Position numbers and translations under genes: made by a program | Assembly (NCBI GenBank): GCA_029706075.1 | Contig: JAINUG010000176.1 | Coordinates: 744,001-808,000 of the forward strand | DNA: 64,000 nt | Source of the DNA: Aldrovandia affinis | Taxonomy: Eukaryota; Chordata; Actinopteri; Notacanthiformes; Halosauridae | Direction of reading: 5' to 3' | Notes under the pieces: model-generated | The model's input: only the letters and a program-made list of their open reading frames with translations | Databases searched by the model: none | What the model was told of the DNA's origin: nothing | Part shown: positions 34,699 through 46,870 of the stretch, piece after piece | How the letters are laid out: each line of letters begins with the position of its first letter | How positions within the stretch are numbered: the first letter of the stretch is position 1

Positions 34699-35286
34699 TA
34701 TCACACACCTGGGGAAGGTGTGGCCAACAGATCGGGAGAGAGACAGATTCACCCAAGGCAAAAGACTAATCGAACAAAAAGTATTTATTCACAGAAAACG
34801 AAATACATAAATAAAGATAATGTCCTTAAACTCAATTCTTAAGTCTCAGGACTGCTCTCGTCCCAGGCAATTAGGTCCGGTCCGTCTCCGTTGCTAATCC
34901 TTGTGGGCCGGTTTGGGTTGAGGAGTGAGGCTGCGCTGTTCTCGGGCCAGGTAGCCCAGTCAGCACCAGCCCGGGGGAACCAGAGGCCCACCGGCTCCCG
35001 TCTGGAGAGGCGTCCGTGACTGTAGGGGAGAGAGAGCAAGAGAGAGAACAAAAGGGAGAACCGTAATGTCGGCCAACTCGGTTCCGACACTTCTCAAGGC
35101 TGCATTTGTCTCTCCCTTTATGCAGCGTCCTATGATTACAAAATGGGAGACAGCTGCCTGATTGAGAGATTGGCTGCAGCTGTCTCCCCCGGACAGCTGC
35201 CCTGCTGTGGAATGTTGTCTCCTCTTTCATCATTTCTTCTGGGGAGCTGTCCGGGGTACCAGAGGCCCACCGGCTCCCGTGCCACA
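34699..35286 (-). mobile_element. Solo-LTR-like fossil inside a Tc1 transposase
   Basis: Flanked by a 5-bp duplication GCACC (34694-34698 and 35287-35291). The Tc1 transposase sequence reads straight across the site when the insert is ignored. The right end is GTGCCACA; the left terminal bases are eroded. A 23-bp block (ACCAGAGGCCCACCGGCTCC...) occurs twice, at 34979 and 35259. A TTTATT run at 34782 suggests minus orientation. No protein region. Family unknown. Confidence 0.5.
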
Positions 35287-35580
35287 GCACCCTTCAAATC
35301 TGAGAGAACTGGAGCAGTTTACAAAAGAAGAGTGGTAGTGGAAGAAGAAGAGTGCCAGTAGAGAGGTTTAGGAATCTCATTAATCGCTATAGGAAGCGCT
35401 TTATTGCAGTTATTTTCTCCAAAGGCTGTGCTACCAAATATTAAATCTAGGGTGTCAATAATTTTGTCCATGCCATTTCTGTTTATTTTATGATTTAAAG
35501 GATATGTTAAGTTCTGAATCAAAAAAAGTGTCTGTACTATTAACAGTGAAATAAAGAATTGTGAAGACCAAATAATTTTG

Positions 35581-36160
35581 CCAATTTCAACTTATTTTAG
35601 AGAAAACTGTGAACAGCTGGCATTGAGGCATATTCTGCTGCATGTACATTTTTTCAATATGAACTTGTACTTCTATAAGATGTTGCCTATTTATTTATAT
35701 GCATTATGCTACTGTTTTATACGTTTTCTGTGAATTAACAGATTTATACGTTTGCTCTCATATTATTCCCTTAACCCTTAACCCTTATTATGTTTCAATG
35801 TTTAACCAATGAATAGTGTTTCGCCCAGAAATGGCCAGTGCTATACAAGTCACCTAAAAATTGTGAGATATACATATTTAACCTCCTCAAAAAGTAACTA
35901 TTTGAAATTATCATCATGTCACTGACTATCATTACAAACTTGACCAGATATTTCAGTTTTTGTCCATACTGTATAGGGCAGGTTTCCCTTGATATTACAC
36001 CACTCATTTTTCATTACAAAGCACACAATATGCACTAATTATTGGCCATAACTGGCCATGATGGTCATAATGTGCTTTAAAAAAAAATGTGCTGGCATGT
36101 TTTTAGTATCTTACACATGTAATGTTTGTCTGGCATTGGCAAGCTTTTTGAAGATAAAAT
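35581..36160. other. Intergenic, nothing recognised
   Basis: AT-rich filler between two Tc1 elements; contains only a two-unit CCCTTAA run near 35768. Confidence 0.4.
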
Positions 36161-36163
36161 ATA

Positions 36164-36892
36164 CACTGCCGGTCAAAAGTTTTAGAACACCCCCATTTTC
36201 CAGTTTTTACAGAAATTTAAGCAGTTCAAGTCCAGTGAATAACCTGAAATGGTACAAAGGTAAGCGGTAAACTGGTAGAGGTGAAAAAAAAAAAAATGTA
36301 GGTTACCAAAAAGTGCACATTTTTTGGCAGTGAGTAGTTTCCTACACCATGAAAAGGCACTTGGAAACTGGAGGAAACTCTGACAGGAAGAGGTCTGGCA
36401 GACCCAAAGCCACAACAAAATCAGAAGACAAGTTTCTGAGAGTCAACAGTTTGCGTGATAGGTGGCTCACAAGATAACAGCTTCAAGCACAGCTTAAAAC
36501 TGGTCGAAGTAAGGAAGCCTCAGTTTCTGTGAAGAGAAGACTTCGAGCTGCAGGTTTGACAGGTAGAGTGGCAGTAAGAAAGCCATTGCTAAAATGGCTA
36601 AATAATAAAAAGAGGCTTGCCTGGGCCATGAAGCACCGCCAGTGGACTACTGAAGATGGTCTTATGGACCAATGAATACAAATTAGTTTTTATTGGCTGT
36701 CGAGTAGGCGAAAGGATGGTTCCTCAGTGTGTGACACCAACTGACAAACAGTTCGTAACCTAAACTTTTTTTAACCTCTGGACGTTTACTGCTTACCTTT
36801 GTACCATTTCAGGTTATGCACTGGACTTGAACTGCTTAAATTTCTGTAAAAACTGGAAAATGGGGGTGTTCTAAAACTTTCGACCGGTGGTG
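36164..36892 (+). mobile_element. Long-TIR Tc1-like element, internally deleted
   Basis: Ends CACTGCCGGTCAAAAGTTTT and the complement of CGACCGGTGGTG, with TA on both sides. The terminal repeats extend about 110 bp, through GGTACAAAGGTAAGC. Inside is the N-terminal half of a transposase (TTTCCTACACCATGAAAAGG region with GRPKATTK-like coding, R-RLRAAGLTGRVAVRKP) and a scrap of W-T-N-E. The catalytic C-terminal half is missing. Length 729 bp. Confidence 0.85.
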
Positions 36893-36966
36893 TAGTTATA
36901 TCATGAAATGTGATCCCTTTATTGCTTTTTAAACATGACTTTCGACAGAAGAAAACAATACAATGC

Positions 36967-37138
36967 TGTCACACGCCACCTGACAATCCCTGGACTGGAG
37001 CAGAGCAGTCGATGGTAAGAACTGGCAGAGGAGTGGGGTTTGCCGGTCTATGGACCGGATCTTTATTTTTCTCACTCTCCCCCAGATGCGGGAGAGCGAA
37101 ACAGTGGGAGAGCAGGTTAAATAAAAAATAAAAAATTT
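36967..37138 (-). mobile_element. LTR-like fossil fragment
   Basis: Begins TGTCACACGCCACCTGACAA. It is the reverse complement of the region ending at 43636 with only moderate change (shared GCAGAGGAGTGGGGTTTGCC, ATCTTTATTTTTCTCACTCT). It is bounded by similar CAATACA(A)TG sequences. Fragment only; no coding part. Confidence 0.45.
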
Positions 37139-37214
37139 CAATACATGTCAATATATGTTCGTTGTGTAAGGGCCTGGCATGGTTTAGGTCCACTCAACCC
37201 CTAGAGGGCAAGGT

Positions 37215-37257
37215 AAGCACTAATAATTGGCATGTGCCATGGCCATCTTAGTCACCA
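37215..37257 (+). mobile_element. Tc1 transposase relic, left part
   Basis: GTGCCATGGCCATCTTAGTCACCAG corresponds to the W-P-x-x-S-P motif before the catalytic Glu. It is continuous with 40619-40830 once the Harbinger-like insert is ignored. Confidence 0.6.
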
Positions 37258-37859
37258 GGGCCGGTATTCACAAAGCATTTTAAGGGTAAAAGTTGGTCCT
37301 AACTCGGCAATTTAGGAGCTATTTAAAAAGAGCTCCTAAGTCCAGGACTGAAGTTAGAAGCAGTCAAGAGGACTTCTAAAAGTCGCTAAAAAGAGTCCTT
37401 GAGCCGATCCGAATTCATTCAAATCTGCTGTCAAGAGATGCACGTTGTATATATATTACATTATATCGTTATATGTATTGCAAAATAGCGCAATCTAATT
37501 GCAACATATTGCACAATATACAGATTATTTCTGCTTTCCATATATTTTAAAAAGTATTACCATATATTGAATCATACCATAATATATTTGAACAACACTT
37601 TGGAGATATTGAATGATACAGAGCTCATGGCCAAAAGGTATTACAAAGCATTTTAAGGGTAAAAGTTGGTCCTGTTTTTTACCAAATTTCAAAGTTCAAT
37701 TTATACAATTCATCAAAATCTAAATGCAATCTTTCTCTGTAAAATTCATAACACTGATCATATTGATTTCAGAGTTAATGATTGATGAAATTGAACATAC
37801 ATTTAACCAATCAGTATCATAACATTTTAGTTTATAACTCAATATACTTTATTTTTTAC

Positions 37860-39145
37860 AAAACACCCAGTGTTTCGGTAGTGACTGCACTGTTTCGGTA
37901 GTGACCACAGTATTTTGTTTGCAAGGTTGTATCATATTCCCTCAACCTTATTGCTTAATCTTAACTCATAACATGCCTTATGTTGGGAATATTACAAACA
38001 CTAATGTTTTGTGGTCAATACAATTATTTTATTTTTTAAGACATAACAATTGTTCATGCATAAGCATTTAAAGTACAAACATTACTTATCAAAGGAAAAT
38101 AATTACCCAAGTGGATTCAGTAAAAGAGAAGAAGAAGAAAACATTGACAAATAACATTGATATTATGCTGTTGCTGTCAGGCTTCTGAACGCTAACTAAT
38201 GTATCCTCGAAAGTTCTGTAACAAATAGATTCAACATCTTAAAGAAAAATACACCAGAAAGTGATATGCAGTTGAATCTGAATGAATTAACTGATCATTA
38301 ACACAAATTTCATCTCTTGCGCGCGCGCGCACACACACACCAAAACATCTATGCAGTGTCAAAAGATTTCATCATCTCTCACTCTTCAAAAATGTCCGCT
38401 AGCCGCGATGCTAATTTTGGCTATGTTAAACTCCATTGACTTATGCTAAAAATGTTAGCGATCTAAAAGTCCGCTATTTTTTGCTTTTGGGGTCTTTCAG
38501 GATGGACGGGAGGTCCCTCCAAGGCAATGGTAAGGGAAACACTGAAAATAGATGATTGAACATTCCATTTTGCTAGCATAACTAAAGAATGCTAGCAAGC
38601 ACATGGCTAGCAAACAGCTTTGAAAACATAATATTTTGCATAAAACCCCCAAAAGTTTACTTTATTGAAGAGAATATGTGTTCCATTCTTAAAGTTACAC
38701 ACTGATTTTCAGACTTTGGAACACATTTATTTCAAAATGATGGGATTTAACTACTTACCATTCCATTTTGTCACTACCGAAACTTGACCATATGTTTCGG
38801 TAGTGACAATTCTAGCTAACTTTGAGCATAACTAAAGAATGCTAGCAAGCACATGGCTAGCATACACATCTTTGAAGAGGTGTGCACACATAAAAACATA
38901 ATATTTTGCATAAAACCCCCAAAAGTTTAGTTAATTGAAGAGAATCTGTGTTCGGTGGTGACAATTCTTAAAGTTACACACCGATTTTCAGACTTTGGAA
39001 CACATTTATTTCAAAAGTATGGGTTTTAGCTACTTACCATGCAGAGGGACAGGGAGGCAGTGTCACTGCCTGGTCAAAAATGCAGGGGTGTTGCTAAAAA
39101 CCAGGCTCAGCCAATGGACTAAAACTCTTGTGTTTTGGTAGTGAC
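37860..39145. repeat. Repeated TTTCGGTAGTGAC motif and duplicated 200-bp block
   Basis: The motif TGTTTCGGTAGTGAC occurs at about 37871, 37892 and 38791, inverted at 38766, and in variant form at 38951 and 39130. Two blocks, about 38575-38745 and 38822-39040, share CATAACTAAAGAATGCTAGC, AAGCACATGGCTAGCA, AACATAATATTTTGCATAAA and GATTTTCAGACTTTGGAACA in the same order. Confidence 0.8.
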
Positions 39146-39687
39146 ATGAAAACTTGGGACAAGATTTTTTGAGTATAGTTCTTTTATTTAAAAATTAACC
39201 CCACAATAAATCTAAATCTTTCAACTTCTGTTTAAACTTAATCATAAAGATCTTTGAAATTACACTATTGAACAAAATCAAAAAATGTTTTAAGTATTAT
39301 TTACATACATTTAAATGTAGGGGTCAGGGTTTGGGACAGCTACTTCCCAATAGAAAGTACCCTATAAATGATGTTTTTTATTTTATTTAGCTTATCACTA
39401 TCTCATTTAATGCCTTGGGTTTAAATAGATCATAACATATTCTTAGTAAATATCTATGTCTGAATACTTAATTGTTTTGTTAAATCGTTTTTCTTGTTGT
39501 GGGACCGCACTTTTAACTAATTCGGTAGAATGCCCCATATAAGCTATATAATATTATATATAGATACCCGCTAATTGTTTACGAGATGCAGACATGCAAC
39601 CAATTGACTAGTCAGTATTCTTGGTTTCATGTTAAATCAGTGACACGTAGCCTACATTTGTATTTTAGAATATTTATTAGAATATAA

Positions 39688-40285
39688 TAGGGGTGCAACG
39701 GATCACAAAACTCACAGTTCTGATTGTTCCACGGTTTTGAGTCACGAATCGGATCATTTTTCAGATCAGCAAAAAAATAAAACGGAGACAAAAGGCGCAT
39801 TTCCATCAAAAATTACCAGGAACTATTCTCAAGGAATTGAATGAATGATAATTTCAGTTTTTCAATTTAAGTTATTTATTTAACTAAATCTTTATTCGAA
39901 AATTTCACAAAATACATTTTTAGATTCAATACGCCTTAGGCGATTTAACTAGGGTGGTCTTATGCCTGAATTAATTTAATAAAAAATTAAAAGATCGCTA
40001 ATGTTTAAATTGTATTTAATTCGGTCGCGTTTCTAAAAACCTGCTTCCCAGAAAGGCATTTTGTATGAAAAACGAAGCAAGCCAAAACATGCATGGTTGT
40101 CTATCTCTTCACTGTAACTCTGCATCGAGATTTAGGGAATTGTTACTTTAAAACGTAACAGCGGCAGAAAAACTATTTCTCTATGATGGTTCAATTTAGC
40201 TATTAATCCGTGGATCATATGCGTGCCGAACCGTGGGGGTTGATCCGTACGGATCACGGATCAACTGCGATCCATTACACCACTA
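39688..40285. mobile_element. hAT-type MITE nested in the Harbinger-like element
   Basis: Starts TAGGGGTGCAACGGATCACA and ends ATTACACCACTA, with a perfect 8-bp duplication GAATATAA (39680-39687, 40286-40293). Internal ATCCGTACGGATCACGGATC pairs with the left side. 598 bp, noncoding. Confidence 0.87.
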
Positions 40286-40618
40286 GAATATAACAGGAAC
40301 AGGTAGGCCTACATACCCCTTTACAGTAGCATATCATTTATTTTCTAGGTTGAAATCGTGGGCAGAGACCCATCCCCTATATCAGCCAATCACTGTGGGC
40401 ATTCTGAGCAAGCTCGTTCATGAGACACAACGTCATCCATAGCAACGACGTCAACCCCGCCCTCACTCTTAGCTTGAAAATTCTAGGACTTCTTTAGTAT
40501 GAGTTTGTCTTTGCAGCTTTGTGAATAGGTTTTAAGAGGGGACTCCTAGCTAAAATGTTTTAGTGCGATTTAGGAGTACTCCTAGTGGTAAGATAAAATG
40601 CTTTGTGAATACCGGCCC

Positions 40619-40830
40619 AGATCTCAACCCAATTGAACACAATTGCCTGAGATAGCATTTGCAACCACCATCAACAAAAATGGAAGAATGGTGTTGCATC
40701 TCTCCAATCTCTCCAGAGTCCCAGACACATCTATGCCAAGTTGCATTGAAGCTGTTCTGGCGGTTTATGGTGGCCCAATGCCCTATTAAGACAATTTAAG
40801 TTGGTTGTTTCCTTTATTTTGCCAGTATCA
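40619..40830 (+). pseudogene. Tc1 transposase relic, C-terminal part
   Basis: Continues the coding trace of 37215-37257: AGATCTCAACCCAATTGAAC (D-L-N-P-I-E) and GGAAGAATGGTGTTGCATCT. It ends in GCATTGAAGCTGTTCTGGCG and GGTGGCCCAATGCC, then TATTAAGACA (stop TAA). This C-terminus is familiar from a fish Tc1 family. Upstream two thirds of the gene are missing. Confidence 0.65.
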
Positions 40831-42479
40831 AGTATATGAAATTGTAATACCTAGATAGATAAATAGATCATGAGCAACAACAGCATTTTCAACGCGATCA
40901 CACTTGCTGATGATGTAGCATCAGTCACCTGTCTCAAACATGAACACTCATTATATCCGTACTCTGGGTATTTTTGGACCTTGGTTGTCCTGGTTGGATG
41001 GTGCAGTAGAGAACGGGAGGTTCAGAAAACAAGAAATGTGCTGCTGGGGGGAAGGAAAATTCCAGACTCGTCCTGTCCCATCTCTGATCAATTTAATTTA
41101 AGGGACAAGATGTGGAACATGTTTCAAATATTACATTTCCTGGTACTGTACTAGACCAAACTATGTTTTCTTTTCCCACCCACCCCCATTTTTATGCACA
41201 ATTTGGAATGGCCAATTCTGTCTCTAGTCTCCGCTGTGCCACCCGCACCTGTGCAAAGGAGCAATGCAGCTAATCACTAGAAGTAGTATCTGACTTAGAC
41301 CCACCCTACCTCTGGTGGTTAATATTTTAATACAGTACAACAAACAATAATAATATTGAGTGTGAAACTGTTGCATCTGTGCCATCAAACAGTAAAATAG
41401 AAATCCCTCCAAATCCAAATGATTTCACATATCCAATCAATTCGAGCCTATGTTCCAGCCAATGTTTCTGCAGTTTGTTTCAAACTCTTTAATTATCTCT
41501 GCGATCTTTACAAAGGGTATGCAATGTGTGTGTGTGTCATGCTTGTACTTGTAAATGTTGGTTACAATTAGCTGCTGTGGATCTAAATTTATTTAGGAAT
41601 ACCTTACATGTACTTTACTGAAGTACATTCAAAGCCTCGAGGCTACAACAACAGTGCCAAACCTACGACCGTATGGTTGAAAGTTCCTTACTCCCTTGTG
41701 GAAGCAAAAAAAATAGGAGTTTTGCACACCCTGAACCACACTGCTGCCTTACACTGTGTTTTACTTTGAGCTCAAAATCAACTGGAAATAAATTCTGTTT
41801 CATGAGCAATGTATTAGACAACCAGCTTTAGAACTTGAATATGTTCGTCTATTTTGTGGAAAATTCATGCAAAAGAGCAAATATAGAAACATCTCCTTAC
41901 TATGACAAGCTGACAAAGAGCTAGGGTGTACATGATGGCCACGAAAGTGGTATTAGCATGGGGTATACTAAGATGCGTGGTGCCTGTTGCAGATTGCAGC
42001 CTGGTGTGGCCTCCGGGAGGCGCTACGCTCCCATACAGGAAATAGTATCGACTACGCCACTTCCTGGTAAGGCTATTAGTGAAAAGGGGGGTCCCCGTGG
42101 GTGTAAGGATGGAAGCTGGTTTAGGAAAATATATATACAATCTCTTTATTTAGCTTTTTACATAAGGATTATTCAGATCGTCACACACAATTTGATCCTG
42201 GGCAATAGACTAGCGGAGAGGCTTGAATCGGGTACAAGGCACATAAAATAGCGGTATCCATCTGTGGAGGGCGTTGGTCTCTGTGGCAGGGGAGTTGCGG
42301 GGTTGCCTCTCTTTTGCCACGGTGTTGCTGTGGAGGACCTTTGGAACTGTTGTACTTTCCATCGCAGTTGACGAGATTGCTGACAGGTGCCCGAAATTCT
42401 AGTTCCAATGGTGCCAATTATTTAATCATTATTTAATTGGTGTTGATTGTTGTGGATGATAAATGATTATTCACTTACC
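40831..42479. other. Intergenic, no gene recognised
   Basis: Mostly AT-rich. A GC-richer piece at about 41935-42420 contains a TCTCTTTATTTAGC run and CCACGGTGTTGCTGTGG hairpins that could be an LTR remnant in minus orientation, but no ends or duplication are found. Confidence 0.4.
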
Positions 42480-43636
42480 TGGTTGTGTGTGAGAATGTGA
42501 GTGGGTGTGGTGTATGTGAATTGTTTGGTGTTGAGGAATTGTGATTGGGTGGGTGATTGCCTCACGAGTCCCACCTGAGCCAGGCAGAAAGTAAGCCTAT
42601 TTAAGAGCAGGTGTGGCAAGTGGGGGATGAGTTAGCCTTAGTCTTGTCATTCATGTGTGTCTTGAGAAGTGTTCGTCTTGTCATTTATGTGTGCGTATTG
42701 GAGACTTGTCGGTTGTCGTTCATGTGGGCGTGTCGTTTGTGAGTGTTGGTGTTTGATATGACTGTCAGGCACGGTGGCACACGTCTATAATCCAAGCTTC
42801 TGGGAGGTGGAGTCTGTGTGCGTTTGTCGAAAGTGACTGAGTAGAGTGCTTCCTGTGTGTGTGGGAAAGCGAGAGAGAGGGCGCACAGAGAGTGTCCGCC
42901 TCTCTCCCTTGGTGTGATTGTGAAAGAGCGAGAGAGGGCGCACTGGAAGAGTGTCCACCTCTCTCCCTCGGTGTGACTGGAAGGGAAGTTGCACTAGGGC
43001 AGTGGAGAGTGTTTCTGGACAACGGCCCGAGAACTCTCACAAAGAATGGAGTGTCTCGGGGCTGGTTGCCAGAGAACTCTCACTGTGATGAGTGGCGAGG
43101 GTCTCTGTGTGTTTGCGTTAAAAGAGAATCCGGACTGAACAGTTTGAGTCTATGTGCATGGGTTTGGGAAGCATTTGAAAAGTCACTGAATGTGTGTGTG
43201 CCTGGTGGGGTTGTGGTGGAAATCCAGACTGAAGAGGCGTGGTGTCCTGTTGAGATGTATGTTGAGTGTGTGTAGGGACGGGGCATAGAGTTCTACCCTG
43301 TCCCGTTAAGTGTTAATACTTGTTAAATGTGGATGTATGAAAGCAGTGTGGAAAGCCGCTGATTGTCTGTGTGCGTTGCATGTTTCCCCGGAAGGGCTTT
43401 AATTTAGTTTTGTTTATTTTAGCTTGTTATTTTAGTTCATTGTTTTTTGCTCGAAGACTTTGCAGCAAGTAGGGTGAAGACTTTGGGTTTTGTGTTTGTC
43501 TTTATTTTGCTCTCTCCCACGTCTGAGGGAGAGACAGAAAAATAAAGATCTGGTCTGGCAAACTCCACTCCTCTGCCAGTTCTTACCATCGACTGCTCTG
43601 CTTACATCTAGGGATTTGTCATGTGGTGTGTGACAC
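42480..43636 (+). mobile_element. LTR-like fossil with TATA and poly(A) motifs
   Basis: CTATTTAAGAGC (42597) may be a TATA box and AATAAA (43541) a poly(A) signal. The end ...GTGGTGTGTGACA is shared, in opposite orientation, with 36967 and 23413. The left end is not defined. Region 42840-43300 is rich in GTGTG and GAGAG runs. A 7SL-like stretch lies at 42764-42814. No protein region. Old. Confidence 0.4.
42764..42814 (+). ncRNA. 7SL RNA-like fragment (5' Alu-domain likeness)
   Basis: GTCAGGCACGGTGGCACACG, TCTATAATCCAAGCT and TCTGGGAGGTGGAG follow the order of the 5' end of vertebrate SRP (7SL) RNA (GCCGGGCGCGGTGGCGCGTG, CCTGTAGTCCCAGCT, CTCGGGAGGCTGAG). Most differences are transitions. The match stops after about 50 bp, so this is a pseudogene-like fragment, not a functional SRP RNA. 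Chance likeness is possible but unlikely over this length. Confidence 0.5.
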
Positions 43637-44284
43637 CGTTCTTTTTAATAGGGTGATGACAGTACAACAATGAAAAGATACCAGTTACCCGGGCTTATCC
43701 TAATGGGGGTAGACTCAGAATTAACCTGGGTTAGGAAGTATACAGAATGATGTTAACCAGTCCAGTGCAATAGTTTGATAGGGAGCTTTGTCAGATAATC
43801 ACACTAATCCCACTAAATCACAAATATAAAAATATACTCCACAGCACACGATTAAGAATAGTCACACCGCAAAGTGATGTGAAGAATGAAGGTCCACTCT
43901 AGAATATATAGTTGTTCATGGCAATCAGTTATCCAGTGATTATTACACACACAATCACACTACAAGCTTAAATAAGGGAGGTCTGCTACTACTACCCCAT
44001 AACATAAGCGGCCTTACCCAATGACTTCCCAATAATTCAGCCCTGCGGCTAGGGCCTCATCCCGCAAATAATCAGCCTGCGGGTAAAGGGGTATTTAGTA
44101 AAGGAAACTCCTTCTAGCATAGCCCATTCTCTGAAAGCATGATAAAGCTTTACAGTACTCACTTTGCAAACTTTGTTTGGTGTGCCTTAGATTTATTAGT
44201 CAGAACCTGACAACACAGCAGCTATAAATACATAGGAAATGGTCATGATAAACTACAGGGTGTTGTTAGATCAAGTCAACGTAT
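43637..44284. other. Intergenic, nothing recognised
   Basis: No exon or element ends identified before the LTR-like element at 44285. Confidence 0.4.
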
Positions 44285-44640
44285 TGTGGCGATCCGCCAA
44301 GGAAGCAAAGGCGAAGTCGGGGTTCGTGGCTCAGGAATCGCCCCAAGGGAGCTTCTCTTTATTGAGGTCATCACAGCAAGAACAGTAGCACACTCTGACC
44401 CGTTCGACCCTCTGCCTTTTTATTAGACCCTGGTTTGCCCTAATTGGCCGTCGAGTTTACCAACAAACAACCAATTACACACGCCACAAAAAGGAACACG
44501 TATTTGCATAAAACTAGCTAGCCAGCCAGCTAGCTACACACAGATAAAAACTAACAAGGACTACTTTCCAAGTACAACTATACACAGATAGTTACAAGTA
44601 TTTAGCAACAAGCTACACTAACAGGGGTAAGATCGCCACA
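44285..44640 (-). mobile_element. Solo LTR (fossil), 356 bp
   Basis: Begins TGTGGCGATC and ends GATCGCCACA, a perfect 10-bp inverted terminus with TG...CA. A 4-bp duplication GTAT (44281-44284, 44641-44644) flanks it. CTCTTTATTGAGG near 44353 is a poly(A) signal on the minus strand. Gypsy-type elements commonly leave 4-5 bp duplications (known); the family is otherwise unassigned. It looks whole as a solo LTR; intact ends suggest moderate age. Confidence 0.65.
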
Positions 44641-44706
44641 GTATCAAACTCCCAACGTACTGTTTTAATACTTACTAGGCTTGCAAAACAAGTCCACTGC
44701 AGACTG

Positions 44707-45940
<1,234 letters not shown>

Positions 45941-46870
45941 AGCAGTTTAGGTTCCTGAGACTTTTACAAGAATGAGACAAAGGAGAGGTGAGGACAACAG
46001 CGACCACAACCAGAGAGAGCCATCTGGGGGGAGGGGTCCATGTTTCTGCTGTCCAATTATCTTCTGTTCTTTTACTGAATGGGAATCATTTCAAAGGAGT
46101 CCCAGGAAAAACAATGAAATAGCAGACACAGAAAGAGCAACAGACAGAGGGAAAGTGGGGAAAGGAGAGGGATGAGGAAGGGGGTAGTGGATGGGGGTAT
46201 GTTTTATTGCTGCGTGGAAATGGTGGATATATGAAAGGAAGCTGAGGGTGGGAACTGAAATATTGGCTTTAGATCCCTGACACAGGTTTCCAGGAAGCAC
46301 AACATGTTCAATTTTGGTCACAATCAGCGATGCTGAAAACAGTAGAGGGAGAGCGAGAAAGCGGGAGACAGAGAAAGAGAGAGCAAAGAACACTGAAGGA
46401 AAGGGGAGGGGAGAGAAGGGAGGGGCAGGGAGATTGAGAGTGAGAGAGAGAGAGAGAGAGAGTGGAGGACAGAATAACCACGGCAGGCTCGCTCAGAAAC
46501 AAGACAGGGAATTAAGCAAAGACACAGTGGAACAGATCTGTGGCCATCGGAAACCCCATCATACACGCAGAGATAAAAATAAATAAACGGTAAGGGATGC
46601 CTTTTTATTTGATATTTAGATTTTTTTTATCCATTCCCCTGTCAAATCCATGGCTGCAGGGAGGGACCCTGAAATTCAGGCATTCAGAGACTGAGGCTTC
46701 AGCTTATGTTATTACAGTGTCAGAGAACCACTATAAGGCAGGAATGCAGAGAGACTGCAGGGAGAAGAGAAAGAAAGGTAGAATGAAGAGAGAGAGAGAG
46801 AGAGAGAAAGAGAGATTAGCCTGGCAGAGGGATGCTGTATAAGATCCTGCAAAACGGAGAAGAGTTCTAT
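45941..46870. repeat. Purine-rich strand-asymmetric region
   Basis: From about 46080 to 46480 and again from 46740 to 46820 the plus strand is dominated by A and G with GAGAGA runs. Such polypurine tracts can form triplex structures (known). A consensus-like donor AAACGGTAAGG at 46589 is noted, but no exon can be defined. Confidence 0.6.

Larger units (their letters stand above)
29891..35580 (+). mobile_element. Composite: Tc1-like element with nested insertions
   Basis: Left end CAGTCATGGCTGAAAATATT next to TA (29889-29890). The matching transposase end reappears at about 34500-34698 and 35287-35480, with a trace of the QQDN region (CAGCAGGACAATGA), the PNPIEHLW-like CCCATTGAACACCTGTGG, and GGAAGCGCTTTATTGCAGTT and GCTACCAAATATTAAA at the C-terminus. 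GGTGTCAATAATTTTGTCCA follows, typical of the 3' region of this family. The exact right end is eroded (35,480-35,580). The element was opened by an LTR-like fossil, a Tx1-type LINE, another Tc1 end and a second LTR-like fossil. The transposase is destroyed. Confidence 0.65.
37258..40618. mobile_element. PIF/Harbinger-like nonautonomous element, 3.36 kb
   Basis: Terminal inverted repeats GGGCCGGTATTCACAAAGCA and its complement (CTTTGTGAATACCGGCCC). The inner parts also pair: AGGAGCTATTTAAAAAGAGC on the left, AGGAGTACTCCTAGTGG on the right. Insertion was into Tc1 coding sequence, giving a 3-bp CAG duplication, one of the target types listed for PIF/Harbinger (CWG or TWA). I see no transposase or Myb-like frame, so the element is nonautonomous. 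The interior holds duplicated blocks, repeated TTTCGGTAGTGAC motifs and a nested hAT MITE. Confidence 0.7.

Noticed and set aside
35768-35788. CCCTTAA-type telomere-like repeat
   Set aside because: Only two to three units of a non-telomeric heptamer; nothing like an interstitial telomere.
40870-41154. A 94-codon plus-strand open frame
   Set aside because: No motif, no splice context, ordinary composition; likely chance.
46560-46592. First exon of a plus-strand gene ending at a GTAAGG donor
   Set aside because: One good donor alone is not enough; no start codon context, promoter motif or downstream acceptor with a coding exon could be linked.
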